From assembly GCA_002104895.1 (NCBI GenBank), contig MCFG01000023.1, positions 270,854-334,853 of the forward strand: a stretch of DNA of 64,000 bases, read 5' to 3'. Below are positions 1 through 13,480 of the stretch, in pieces. Position 1 is the stretch's first letter. Each line of letters opens with the position of its first letter. The notes below the pieces were generated by a model. It had not been told where the DNA came from. It made no database searches and worked only from the letters and a program-made list of their open reading frames with translations. Position numbers and translations under genes: made by a program. Origin of the DNA: Anaeromyces robustus. Its lineage: Eukaryota > Neocallimastigomycota > Neocallimastigomycetes > Neocallimastigales > Neocallimastigaceae.

Positions 1-260
1 CCACTTAAAGCAGCAAAATCAAAATCATCTGGAATTAGAGGAAGAAATAGACATTTAAAGAAATTTAATAAGTTAGAATCTTCTTCATATAAAGAAGAAA
101 AATCACCTGTCAGACCTTCAAGATCTGTTAAAAAATCTACATCAGTTAAAAAGGAAAAGAAGAAAAGAGCACTTTCTACTTCTAGACATAATGCACCACT
201 TTCTTCAAATTCAATTAAGTCACCAAAGGATAATATTTATGAAGAGACAGTAAGTTTTTC

Positions 261-296
<36 letters not shown>

Positions 297-2141
297 TGTT
301 ATTTCCTTACTTATATATATCTATATATGTACATTCGATATATTAAAAATATAAATATTTATTTTTTTGTATATTTATAATAATTTTTTTCAATACTTTA
401 TATTTAAACATTTTAATCATAAAAGGCTAAAGAAAATTTCTTAGCAAGAACTAAAAAAGAATTTATACCAGATTATGCTGAAGCTTCATTGAAAAAAGTA
501 ATAAAGAAAAAAAAAAGATTTTTTTTTTTTTCATATATAAATAAATAATTTTAATATAAAAATTTTTTTATGGTTATAATATTTATTAAAAATAATAATA
601 TAATATTTAAATAAAAAAGATTACGACTAGAATATATATTGGTGATGCTACTAATTTTGAAAATGTAATTTTAACATCAGCTATGACAGCGAGAGAAGTT
701 ATAAAAGATTTAATGAGAAAAAAAGGTATTCCTGATACTCCAGAATGGACGTTATTTGAACTTTGTAATGATTTTGGTGTTGGTAATTATTGAAAGATAC
801 AAACTGGTTTATAATATAATATAAATATAAAATAAATATAATATAAATATATATAAATATATATCAATTTTTTATTTATTTATTATTTATATATTTTATT
901 ATTAATTATTTTAATTTTTGTTTTAAATCGTATTAATAATTTTATTATTGAAAATATAATAAAATTTCAATGATTAACAGAGAGACCACTTAAAGAATGG
1001 GAAATTGTCACAGATATTATTACATCTTGGGATATTCAAAAAACAAAAAATGCTATAATTATGAAGAAATATAATTATTATGAATCATTGAGAGCATCTG
1101 TAATTATTCTTTTTTAATATTTTAATTTATATATATATATATATTATATTTTAATTCATTTAAATTATTTTTTTTTTAAATATTTTAATTTATATATATA
1201 TATATATTATATTTTAATTCATTTAAATTATTTTTTTTTTAAATATTTTAATTTATATATATATATATATTATATTTTAATTTATTTAAATTATTTTTTT
1301 TTAATATTTTAATGCTATTTTGTTTTTATATTATTAACTTTTTTTTTTTTATTTTTATATATTATTAACTTTTTTTATTTTTTTTTATTTTTTTTTATTT
1401 TTATATATTGTTTACTTTTTTTTTTTTTATTTTTCATACTACTATTTTTTTTAATAATAAATATTAAAAATTTTCATTTATATTAATATATTTTAAGAGT
1501 GCTGTTGGTAGATTCCCATCTATTCGTGGTAAACTTTATACAGAAACAAAACCAGGAAAATATAATAAAAGACAATTTGAATTGCGTCCAAATGGTTTAT
1601 ATTATTATAAAAAGAAAGCAACACAAGAAACATTATTTGTTAATCTTAGTAGTTATGATGTATACACTTTATTAATTCATATGCCAAATGCTCCAACTGA
1701 ATTTGCATTTGCTATTAAATCAACAGATCCAATTCATTTCTTTGAAGATAAAAAGAAGTACATTCACTATTTATATGCTGAAGATATTAATTCATTATTT
1801 GATTGGGTTATGTCTATAAGACAAGGAAAGGTAAATAATATTAATAATATATATATTAAAAAAAAAAAGAATTAATATATATTTATTATATTTATTATTA
1901 TTATTATTATTGATTATTTGTAAATAATAAATAAATCATTATTGTTGATTAATTGTATAATTTTTTTTTCACATAATTTTTTATATATTTATTTTAGACT
2001 GAGAAATATGTATTAGAACAACATGAAAGAGAAACTACTAGTCCAGTTCGTTCACCAACCTCTCTTGTACCAAAACAATCTCTATTTAAGGGATCACAGG
2101 TAATATTTAAAATTTGAATATCAATTATATAATTATATATA

Positions 2142-2183
<42 letters not shown>

Positions 2184-2729
2184 TTTTTCTTTCTTAATTT
2201 ATTATTATACGTATATAAAATTTTAATAATTTTATTAATTTCTTATTATATTATATGTTTTTATATTTATTTATATTATATAAAACAATAGACTTTATTA
2301 GAAGAAAAACAACAGAGAATTAAAAGTATGGAAGCTCAAAAAAGTAGAAAATACCAAAAAGAAAATAATGGTCCATTAGTACAAATAGATGATATGAAAA
2401 CTAAAACTCGTCATAAATCTTCAATTTCATCAAGGAAGAGTTCAGGTGGTGCAAGTCTAGGTATTCAATCATCAGCAAGTCGTAGAAAAGAAAAAAGTGG
2501 TCCATTAATTAATCTTGATGGTGTACAATCTTCTAATTCACGTAAAGGAGGTCAAAGTGCTTCTCAAACTCCATTATCAAGTTCATCAAGACGTGGTCCA
2601 AAACCATTGGTTGATATTAGTGATGCTAAAAATTGCCATTATTGTGGTTGTAGTGAATACAAATATGATCCATGGAAACAAAATATTTGTGGTAATTGTC
2701 ATCATGATCATAGACCTTTTAATAGCTAA
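1..2729 (+). CDS. RA-PH domain adaptor protein, 5' partial
   Basis: Visible exons are 1-249, 426-497, 620-782, 981-1099, 1498-1830, 1998-2099 and 2292-2729; all joins keep frame and use GTA donors and AG acceptors, giving 491 residues with the N-terminus outside the window. Order: a basic Ser/Lys-rich stretch; a Ras-association-like ubiquitin fold (about residues 108-201, starting TTRIYIGDATNFENV); a PH domain (about 205-312, from FPSIRGKLYTETKPGKYNKR to the usual C-terminal Trp in FDWVMSIRQGK); a Ser-rich tail with a motif repeated three times (GPLVQID, GPLINLD, KPLVDIS); and a terminal CxxC...CxxC (CHYC, CGNC), probably zinc-binding. RA directly followed by PH is the layout of the MIG-10/RIAM/lamellipodin and Grb7/10/14 adaptors, which couple Ras-type GTPases and phosphoinositides to actin or signalling at the membrane. 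The family call is by architecture; the partners are unknown. Confidence 0.75.
1112..1312. repeat. Three tandem copies of a ~64-bp unit inside an intron
   Basis: Inside intron 1100-1497 of the RA-PH gene, a unit of about 64 bp (TTTAAATATTTTAATTTAT, then (TA)n, then TTATATTTTAATTCATTTAAA) occurs three times almost unchanged. The rest of the intron is T-rich. It looks like a minisatellite with no coding content. Confidence 0.8.
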
Positions 2730-4763
2730 TTTTAAAAAAAAAAAATAGGAAGAAACAATAAAAAAAGAAAAGGAAAAAAAAAAAAAAGAAAAAACAAGCA
2801 AACAAATAAAAAAAACAAAACAAAACAAAATAAACAAAACAAAACAAAACAAACAAAACATCAAAAACAAAACAAAAACAAAACAAAAACAAAACAATAA
2901 TTTTTTATATTATTTATTTTAATCTTATTTTTTACATTTGTTTTTCTAATTAACTATTAAAAGATTTTTTTAATTTTAAATTTATATATCATTTAAAAAA
3001 GTATTAAAATAATAATAATAAAATAAAATAAACTAAAATTAAAAAAAAAAAAAAATAAAAAAAAATAAAATATAATATATATATATTAATAATTAGTACT
3101 AAATAATAACAATAGATAGATATAATTAAATATTTTTAATATTTTTAAAGAAATAGTAAAGTAAAAAAAAAAAAACTTTGTTTTTTACTTTTCTTTTTAT
3201 ATTTATTTGTTTATTTGTTATTATCATTATATCATTATTATTATTTTTTTTTTCTTTATTTTTTTTTTTTAATTTTTATTTTAATTTTTCTTTATTATTT
3301 TTTACTTTTAATTTTTATATTTATATCTCGTATTGTATTTTTTTTTTTACCAATAATTTTTTAATTATTAATTTTCAAATATAATAAATAAAATATTGTT
3401 AAAGATTTTATATTTACTTTTTAGAATTAATTATAAAACTAACAAATATATAAATATATATAGTTTAGTTTTATATATATAAAAAAAATAATTAAAAGAT
3501 ATAAATTACATTAAATATTATAAATAAATATAATATTCATAATAATATTCATAATAATATTCATAATAATATTCATAATAATATTCATAATATTATTCAT
3601 AATAATAAAACATTTTTATTATTCATAAAATTATGTGCTTAATCATTATAAATATATACTTTAATAAAACAAAAAAAATAATTAATCAATTAATAAATAA
3701 ATAAATAAATAAAAAAAAAAAAAATAAACAAAAAAATAAAAAAAAACAAATAAATAAACAAAAAAAATAAAAAAAAACAAATAAATAAATAAAAATAAAA
3801 TTATATATATTTTTTTAAAAATACAAATGTTTTTTTTTTTTTTTTATTAATTATATATCTTTTAAAAATGCTAAAATGGCATAATTTCAATATAAAATAC
3901 TAATACGATAGAAAAAATTCAATAAAGAATTTTTTTAATTTATATATTAAATTTCATAAATACATATAATTATTTAATAAAAATATTTATTATACATTAT
4001 ACATACATTCTTATTTTTTCTTTTAACAATTTAAATTAAAATTAAAGTTTGGTAATAGGAGATTTTTTTATAAAAAATTATTTTAAATGAATTAAATTAT
4101 TGGCTAAAATAATAATTAATTAATTCAAATTTTTAAAAAATTAAATGTCATGGATAAGAATACAGGAAAAATTATATATTTATTATTATTATTTTTTAAT
4201 AAAGTTCATTATATATAACATATTTTTCCGGATGATATTAATAAATTTTTAAAAAATGAATTATTCTTTACATATTTATTTTTTTATTAATTATTTTGTT
4301 ATTTTTATTATTTTATTATTTATATTTTTTTTAAATATTACTATAATAAATGTTTTATATTATTAAATATTTTCATTTTCCATTTTCTCAAATCTTTTAT
4401 ATTCAAGAAATTTTATATAGATACATTTATATATGAATTAAATAAAAATTGGTTTATAAAAGATTTTTCTATATAAGATTAGTTTTTTTTTTTTTATGTA
4501 TTAAAAGTTATTAAAATAAATAATAATTATAAATATATAATAAATTCTAATGATAATTAATAAAATATTATATAAAGTATTTTATTTATTATATATGTTT
4601 TTATATATTTAAAGAGAATCAAAATTGTTATTAATAGATTATATATAAATTTTAATGTATGAAAGATTTAAAATGTAGATACCAAATGAAAAATCTTTAT
4701 CAAAATTAAATAAATAAATAAATAAATATTAAAAAAAAAATTATTTTTATTTTATTCTAATTA
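2730..4763. other. Intergenic, A/T-rich, between two convergent genes
   Basis: 3' flanks of the RA-PH gene (+) and the Sel1 gene (-). It holds an (AAAAC)n-type tract at about 2810-2896, probably in the 3' UTR, T-rich tracts at 3178-3360, a tandem 15-mer (ATAATATTCATAATA) at about 3530-3605, and (AAAT)n/(AAAAC)n stretches at 3690-3800. I see no coding segment. Confidence 0.7.
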
Positions 4764-6106
4764 TTATATTATATAAGTTTCTTTTTTTAACGATATTAAT
4801 GTTTTTATTTGTTTTATTTTATTATATAAATTTATAATAATAACTCTTTTTTTAAGTTTATATTGAATTTCTTCTTGTCCATTTTTACTATTACTTTTTT
4901 TACGATTTAGATAAAAGAATTTCAATATTTTCCCTGCTTCATAAATTTTTCTTTCATATGATTTTTCAAACCATTGTTTTGATTTATATAAATTTTTTTG
5001 AATTCCTATACCATCTTTATAACAAATTCCTACTTCAAATTGTGCTAATTCAAATCCTAATGAAGCAGATAAAACAAACCATTTAAATGCTTCTTCTAAA
5101 TTTTTCTTTATTCCATTAATTCCTAATTTTTTTTGCATACCTAATATATACATATCTGAAGATTTAACTTTTGTTTCAGCTTCTTTTCCAAACCACCAAT
5201 CTTTTTTATTTTTGAATCTTTCATCCTTTAATAATAAATAAAAATTAAATATATATATATATATATATATGAATAATTATTATTATATTATAATTTATTT
5301 TTATTTATTATTGTTATTATTACTATTATTTTTTCTTTTATATATTATGTAATGTTTACTTACTTTATTATTTAAGTAAGAAGCTTCCATTTCTAGAATA
5401 GTATCCATATTTGGTAATTCATAATCATGTTTAACATCTATACTACTAAAAATTTTTATAGATTTTTTATAATTTATTGAAGTTCCAATACCATACCAAT
5501 AACACCAACCAAGTATTTCTTTTGCAGGAATATGATTTTCACATGCCGCTCCTTTATACCATTTAAAAGCTAATTTTTCATTTCTTTTTACACCTATACC
5601 ATTTTGATAACACCATCCCATATGTGTTTTAGAAAATAAATTATGTTTACTAATAGCTTTTTTATACCATTTTACTGCAAGATGTTCATTTTTTTCTACA
5701 CCACAACCTTCTTGATAACACCAAGCTACATTATTTTGTGAACAAGAAAATCCTTGACATGCTGCTTTTAAAAACCAATAAAATGACTTATTAGGATCTT
5801 TAATCCACCATCCTAAATTATTTTGAGCATTACCGTGACCTTTTTCTGCCGCAATTGTTAACCATTTTATTCCTTTTTCATATTTTTCTGTTTCTTCATT
5901 ACCATCTAAATAACATCTACCTAAATTATTCATAGCATCTAAATTATTTAAATTTGCTGCCTTTTCATACCTTTATTATTATAAATTATTCATTTATATA
6001 TTAATATTAATAATAATATTATTATTAAAATTTATTATTTTTAATATTACAATGTATATAGTAAAAATAATTATAATTCTAAATTAATAGTATTTTAAAC
6101 TAACTA

Positions 6107-6141
<35 letters not shown>

Positions 6142-6199
6142 TATTACTATTATTATTATTATTATTATTAATTATTATTATTATTATTACTATTATTAC

Positions 6200-6231
<32 letters not shown>

Positions 6232-6280
6232 ATTATTATTATTATTACTATTATTACTATTATTATTATTATTATTATTA

Positions 6281-6316
<36 letters not shown>

Positions 6317-7190
6317 GTAGTAATTTTTTTTATTATTTATATTAATTGTTAATACATAAAATTATTATGGTCATTAAAAAAATATTTTTTATAATAATAA
6401 CTTACCAATATATAGCTTTATCCATCTTTTCTTCTGATTCATAATACCATCCTAATAAGTATTGTCCTTTATCAAAATTTTGTTTTGCAGATTTTTCTAT
6501 CCAATATTTTGCTTTACTAGTATCCATAGGAACTCCATATCCTCTTTTATAACATTTTCCTAAATGATAAGAAGCTATTCCAAAACCATTTTCACCAGAT
6601 AATTTATACCATTGTATTGCTTGATTAAAATTCATTGAAACACCTATACCTTCTTCAAAACATGTACCAAAATAATATTGACCTTCTGGATATCCGTTTT
6701 CTGCTGAGCGTCTATACCAAATTACTGATTCTTTCTTTATCATTTAAATTTTTTTTTTTTTGTAATATGTTTTGTTAAATTAAAAAAATTTGCAATTAAA
6801 ATAAAATGAATATATATTGTATAATAGATTAAAAAAATATTAAATTTAATATTATTAACTAAAAAAAAAAAAATTAAAAAAATATAATAAAATTTTGAAT
6901 AGTTATATCTTATATTAAATCCATACCAAACTTTTTTGTAAAATATATTTTATTATTAATTCATTTGTTTTTTTATTAACAATAACTAACTTTATTCCTT
7001 TTTTAAAAAAATGCCCTAGCATACATTGTGATAAAGGATTATTTTGTTGAGCTGATTTTAAACACCATTTATAAGCTTCTAATTCATTAAATGCTTTTAT
7101 TATTGAACAAAAATTACATAAATTTTCACATTGTTTCCAATAATCATGACTATTAACTGTATAATCTCCAATAATATCTGCGATATTATT

Positions 7191-7226
<36 letters not shown>

Positions 7227-7289
7227 TTGTGGATGTTCTTCTGATCTTAATATATCATTTAAATTTATATTATTTAATGTATTTGATAA

Positions 7290-7328
<39 letters not shown>

Positions 7329-7787
7329 ATTAGGTATAGTATTAGTTGTAGTATTAGTTGTAATATTAAATCTAGTAGTGGTATTTTGTGTTTTTTTTAG
7401 GGTATCATTTTTTTCATTAAGTAAAAAATTATCGTTAATACAATGACAGCATTTTTTATAAACTTCGTCACAAACTTCATCACTAAAATATTCATACTTT
7501 GATGAAATATGATCTATATTTTCATAATTAATATCTTTTATTTTATTAGTATAATGATCTAAACATTTACATTGTAATTCTGGTATTTTTTTTATATAGT
7601 CTATAACGTCAGATATTAATGAATTATTATAATATAATTTCGCTAATGCATATTGAGCATTTGAAAGGCAGTAAATTTTCGCAGCATTATTAAAATAATC
7701 TATTATTTTTTTGATAGCGTATTCTTTATCTACTAGTTTATTATTAATTAAATAGAAATTATTTTTATGTTCTAATTTTATTGACAT
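4764..7787 (-). CDS. Sel1-repeat protein with Asn-rich N-terminal region
   Basis: Four exons on the minus strand: 7787-6927, 6734-6406, 5970-5364 and 5225-4764. Joins keep frame and give 752 residues. The N-terminal ~200 residues contain short helical pairs and two poly-Asn tracts (AAT repeats). After that come many Sel1-type (TPR-like, ~36 residue) repeats, e.g. WYRRSAENGYPEGQYYFGTC, CFEEGIGVSMNFNQAIQWYK and CYQNGIGVKRNEKLAFKWYK, showing the Gly-x-Gly-Val and Lys-Ala-x-x-Trp-Tyr signatures. Sel1 repeats form solenoids that scaffold protein complexes. I see no signal peptide, membrane segment or catalytic domain, so the role is unknown; a chitin-synthase-activator or ERAD-like scaffold is possible but not shown. 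The exon 1 donor (GTATGG) is weaker than the others, so that boundary is the least certain. Confidence 0.75.
6105..6320. repeat. (ATT)n microsatellite with higher-order repeat in a Sel1-gene intron
   Basis: Within intron 6405-5971 of the Sel1 gene, ATT triplets are interrupted by ACT and AATT in a recurring pattern, so a block of about 60 bp is repeated about three times. It is non-coding on either strand. Confidence 0.8.
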
Positions 7788-9087
7788 ATTTTATTATTAT
7801 TATTATTATTATTATTTATTTTGCAATTCTATTATTACTATTATTATTATTATTTTTTCGTTTTAAATTTTATAACTTATATATATAAAAAGTTTGAATA
7901 AACATATATAAAAATAAATAATAATAATAATTCAATAATAAATATTTTATTTTATTTTATTTTATTTTTTAATTTGTAACAAATTATAAATTATAAACAA
8001 TTTCTATAATAATTATTTTATATGAAAAAACAAAATTTAGATTTTTAAGAATTAAAATTAAAATTAAATTAATTGATATTTTACATTAAATATATTTTAT
8101 TTATTTTATTTTTTAAAATTTTTATAATTATAATTCATTCAGAAAAAAAAAAAAAAAAAACAAGAAACAAAGAAAGTAAAAAATAAAAAAAAAATAAATT
8201 AAAGTATATTATACTACATTTTATCTCAAAAATAGATAAAGAAATAAAATAATAATATTAATAATATATAAAAAATAATAATGAAAAAGAAATATAAAAT
8301 CATAATAATAACAAAAAATAGAATAAATATTTTAACTATAAATTATTTAAAATTTTTTAATTAAAATACCAGTATTTTATTTATTAAAGTAGAAAATTTA
8401 AATTTTCTTTACTATATAAAATAATAAAAAAGTTAACAATTGATTTTACAATAAATAAAAAAGCTAATTATATAATAATATGATAATAATCTAAACTATT
8501 AAAATAATCAAAATTAAATATTGAATATTTTTTTTTATTGCATATACTCTCTTCTTTTCTTTTCTTTATTTTATTAATTTTATAATCATATTTGGTAATT
8601 GAAGTTTAATATTAATTTATTAATATATAAATTTTTAAATTATAAATGAAAACTTTCAAATCTTTTAATTTATAAATTTTTATTTTTTTTTAAAGTTTAT
8701 CCAAATTATATAATGGTGGTATATTATAATTATTATATATATATATTTATATTTTTCTTTATGAATTAACAAACAATAACATTAAAAAAAATATAAAATA
8801 TATTAAAATATTTTTTTATAATATGTTTTCAAATATTTAAAACTATTATTTTTATATAAGTTTTATCATGTTAATATTTTTTCTTTTTTATAAAACTTAA
8901 GTAATCAATATTGTTATTATTTTTATATATTAAATTCAATAATAATATAAAAAATTTAGAATATACTGTTTAATATGAATTTTAAAAAAGAAGTATTATA
9001 TATTTTTTTATTAATAACATATTAATTGAAAAAAAAGAAATATAGATATTATATTTAAATATTTAAATAATAAATTTTAATCATTAC

Positions 9088-9090
9088 TAA

Positions 9091-9173
<83 letters not shown>

Positions 9174-9176
9174 ATT
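9088..9176. repeat. (AAAT)n microsatellite
   Basis: About 22 uninterrupted AAAT units. Confidence 0.95.
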
Positions 9177-10051
9177 ATAAAGGCAGTTGATTACATATTA
9201 TAGAACCATTAAATCGACCATCGTATAATTATTATAATATATAATATGTTATTTTTAATATTTAATATACACAATATATAAAAAATAACTATAATATGGA
9301 TTTTTATTAATTAATAGTAAAGATAATTAATACAATAGTATGGTTATAATAGTCAACCACTTTTATATTTTCATTTTATAATATTATTTCTTCAAGTATG
9401 TATTATTTAAATATTAAATAATGTTACTTAATTATTGATATAAAATTTTTATATACCATGTTTTTTAATTAGCATATATAACATTCTTTAGATATTAAAA
9501 TATATATTTTAATATTTCTTTTTATATATATATTAATAAAGTCTTTATATTGAATAATAAAAAAATTTTCATTATTCCTTAAAGTTTTTTTTTAAAAGCT
9601 ATTATTATAAACTTTTATATGTGAAAATTTTTGTTCAATCATTAAATTATTATTAATATTATTAATTTGTTATTATCTTGTTTACATTAGAATAGAAAGA
9701 GAAAAAAAAAAAAAAACTTTTATTATTATTATTCATAATCATTTAAATATTCAAATATAATTATTTTTCATTTTTTTATGTAAAATATAATAATCTAAAA
9801 CTTTAAATTTTTATTTCTATATTCATTAAAATTAAATCTTATTTAATTGCATTGTAATTATATACAAAATTAATTAAATTTATATAATATAATTAATATA
9901 ATAATATAATTTTATAATTTTATAATTTTAGATTTATATTATTTAAAATAAAAAATAAGAATTAACAATTTATTCATTTAAATATTTTATAATGAAATGA
10001 ATTATTAAAATATTATAATAAAAGCTTTTTTTTTTTATTTATTTAAAACTA

Positions 10052-10113
10052 TAAACTATCTTTATTATAATAATATAAATTTTTTTTTATATTATTATAA
10101 TAAAGATAGTTTA
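10052..10113. repeat. Perfect 25-bp inverted repeat (hairpin) with (TTCG)n flank
   Basis: The arms at 10052-10076 and 10089-10113 are exact reverse complements (TAAACTATCTTTATTATAAT...), separated by a 12-nt T-rich loop. A short (TTCG) tandem follows at 10117-10140. Confidence 0.9.
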
Positions 10114-11258
10114 TTGTTCGTTCGTTCGTTCGTTCGTTTCGTTTTATCTTCAATGAAATATTAAAAAAATCATGAAGATTAGAAAAAAAAGGAATGAATT
10201 AAAAACTATTTCTATTGTATTCCGTACATATAATATAATAAAATAAAATATATATTAACAATATATTATAATATATAAAAATAATATTTTAAATCTTTTT
10301 TAAGAGTAAATTTGAAATGTATTAAACAACAAATTTAATATTTTTTAATATATCATTATTAATATTAATATTAAGAAATAAAATAATTTAATTATATATA
10401 TATTGTATTATATTTAATTATATATTTATATATATAATAATAATATATGTTTAACTAATTTTTATATAATATTATTATTGACATTAAAAAAAATTATTAA
10501 TAAATAAAATTTATTAATATGAAAATTAAAATTTATAATAAAATTAAATATATTATATTGCATATAATGTATAATATATTATAATTAATTGTAAATTATA
10601 TATAATTATATTTTATTATATTAATATTTATTGTATTAAATTATACTATACATTATATTACCATTAATAAATATTATTATATTATTAATCTTATAAGAAA
10701 AAATATAAATTTTATTAAAAAAGTAATAAGATAATAATATTAATAAAATAATTTTTTTTATAATAATTTAGTCTTATTTCAAAATTTAGATTTCATTTTG
10801 ACTAAATTTTAAATATACACTTATAGAAATCTAAATCTCATCAAAAATAAAAAAAAAAATATCGCAATAACAACAATAAAAAGATAAAACAAATTTTAGG
10901 TTTATCTTTGTTTTATCGAAATATCAAAATAAAAAAATTTTATCTACAATATATAAATACATATAAAAGTTATCTATTACGCTATCTCGACTCTTTTTTC
11001 TTTTTTCTTTTATTCATAAAGAAAGAAAAAAAAGAATTTCATTTTTTATACAAAAAAAAAAAAAAAAAAACGCTAAAAATTCATACATATACTATTTTTA
11101 TTAAATAATATCAAGAAACAATAAAAAGAAAGTTACAATAAAATATATATATTAAACATTATATATTAAAGAAACATTCGTAAAGAATAAAGAAAAATAA
11201 CAAATACATTTATATATAAAAAATATTTTAATATTAATAAAAAAGTTATTTCTATAAA

Positions 11259-13367
11259 ATGAAAAAAGCTGAAAATAAAACAATAAATAATTACGTATCA
11301 AAAGCTGATGATCAATATATTCAAAATTCAAATAATAAAATATATGACAAACCATTAATATATCAACAAAGTGAATTAAATAATAATGATAAAGCATCAG
11401 CAAGTCCTTCATCTTCACTTGTTCCTCCTTTGCCATATATAAAGGCAATCGAAAGAGCACGTTCACCAGCATTAAAAGCTGCATTATCAGACCCTTCATT
11501 AAATGGAGTGTTAAAATCTATTCCTTCAAGAAAAGCATATAATTCTTCAGAAACTTCACAAGCAAGACTTCGATTTGAAAATTATGTTAGAAGGTATATT
11601 ACTATATACATATATATATTAATGTAATTGTAATAAAAATAGAATTAGACTAAGAAAATAAAAAATATAATAATAAAAGAAAAAGATACATATATAAGCA
11701 TAAAAAATTAAAAAGAATTAATAATGATAAATTCCAAAACTAGAATAATAAATAAATGAAATATATAAAATATTAATTTATAGTATTAATATAATATTAT
11801 ATAAAAATAATAATATGGAATTATTATCAATAATAATAATAATAATTATATATTTTTAATTAGTTGACATAATTACTTTTTTTGTTAATAATGAATTAAT
11901 TGTTTTTTAATATACTGAAATTTCTTAATTTGAATTTTATTTCATATTAATATTAATAATAATTAAAAATAGATATTACTATCAATTGACTGTTGGTTGT
12001 GGAGATAAAAATTGTAATAATAAATTATGTGCCTCTTCAAAATGTAATACTTTTTTTCTCTTATAAATATTTTTTTTATAAAATAATAATAGTAATAATA
12101 AGTAAAATTATTTGCAAATATAATTCTAATTTTTAAAAAAATTTTTTTTTATTATTTTTGTAAAATTAAATATAATTAGTAAAAATTATTATACCACCTA
12201 ATGCCTGTGCAATAATGGCTGTACAACTTGCTTCAAGATCAAAACATCAATTTTGTCCAAGATGTCCTACAGAACCAAATATTGCATTACCTGATAATAT
12301 ACTTAAAACAGGAATGACTAGTACACTATCTTCATATACTCCTAAAAATAATTCTTCATTATCGATGAGTTCAAGTAATATATAATTATTATAATAAAAA
12401 ATTTATTAGTATTCTTTTTTAATAATAGTTATTAATTTATTAACTTTTTTTTTTTTTTTTTTTGAAATATATTAATATAAATATATATTTTATAAAACTG
12501 TAATATTTTTATTATTATAATATTATTATAAAAGATTCATCACAGGATAATTTAAAGAAAAAAAATAAAGCTGAATTAATTAATGATAATAATAATTTAT
12601 ATAATGAACATACTGAACAAGTTCATAATAACTTATCATTAAATGGTCATGGATCATTTATTAGTTCATTTTTATCATCTTCTCCATTTTCATCACTTAA
12701 ACATCACCCAGTTAATAGTAGCAGTTGTAGTGATTTATTGAGTATGAGTAAAGAACCAAGTAGTAGTCGATTAGCAGCAATGTCTATAAATGATAGTGAT
12801 AGTAGTAGTGGAGAAGATTTAAGTAGTGAAGGATCAATTAATAATGAAAGTCTTGTTGATAATGATGCTTATGAAATTAATGGTAAAAATAAATCATCGA
12901 AAAATAGAAAATCTTCAAAGAATTATTTTTCATCATTTGATAAACACTATCAACCATTAAATGATACTCAAAGACCAAATTCACCATTTAATCAAGTTTC
13001 AAAATTAAAACAAGAAACATCAAATATGACTAGAACAAAATCTTTACAAGATCTTCCAAGTTTAAGTTCAGCGACAGGTAAATAAATAAATAAAAAAAAA
13101 TTGTTGATTATAATATTTTGAAAAATAAAATTTTTTTTTTTAGGATTTTGTAAACCTATTTATATATCATTTAATAAATCAATTTCAACTAAATTATACT
13201 TTTTTTTTTTAATATGTACACACATATATATATATACTTTTTTTTATTCATATAATATTTATATTTATCTATCTATATATGCTTTTTTTTTCATATAATT
13301 ATATATATATATATAAATAAACTTTATTAATTTCAATACATGTATGATTTAAATAACAATCAAATTA

Positions 13368-13435
<68 letters not shown>

Positions 13436-13439
13436 TAAC

Positions 13440-13480
<41 letters not shown>

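Larger units (their letters stand above)
7788..11258. other. Intergenic between two divergent genes
   Basis: A 3.5-kb A/T-rich spacer separating the 5' ends of the Sel1 gene (-) and the HECT ligase (+), so it should hold both promoters; no motif is recognisable. Contents: (AAAT)n at 9088-9176, a possible foldback at 9180-9362, a perfect hairpin at 10052-10113 followed by (TTCG)n, and A/T repeats. I see no coding segment. Confidence 0.7.

Noticed and set aside
3530-3605. CRISPR-like direct repeats
   Set aside because: A contiguous 15-bp tandem without spacers in a eukaryotic genome; it is a minisatellite.
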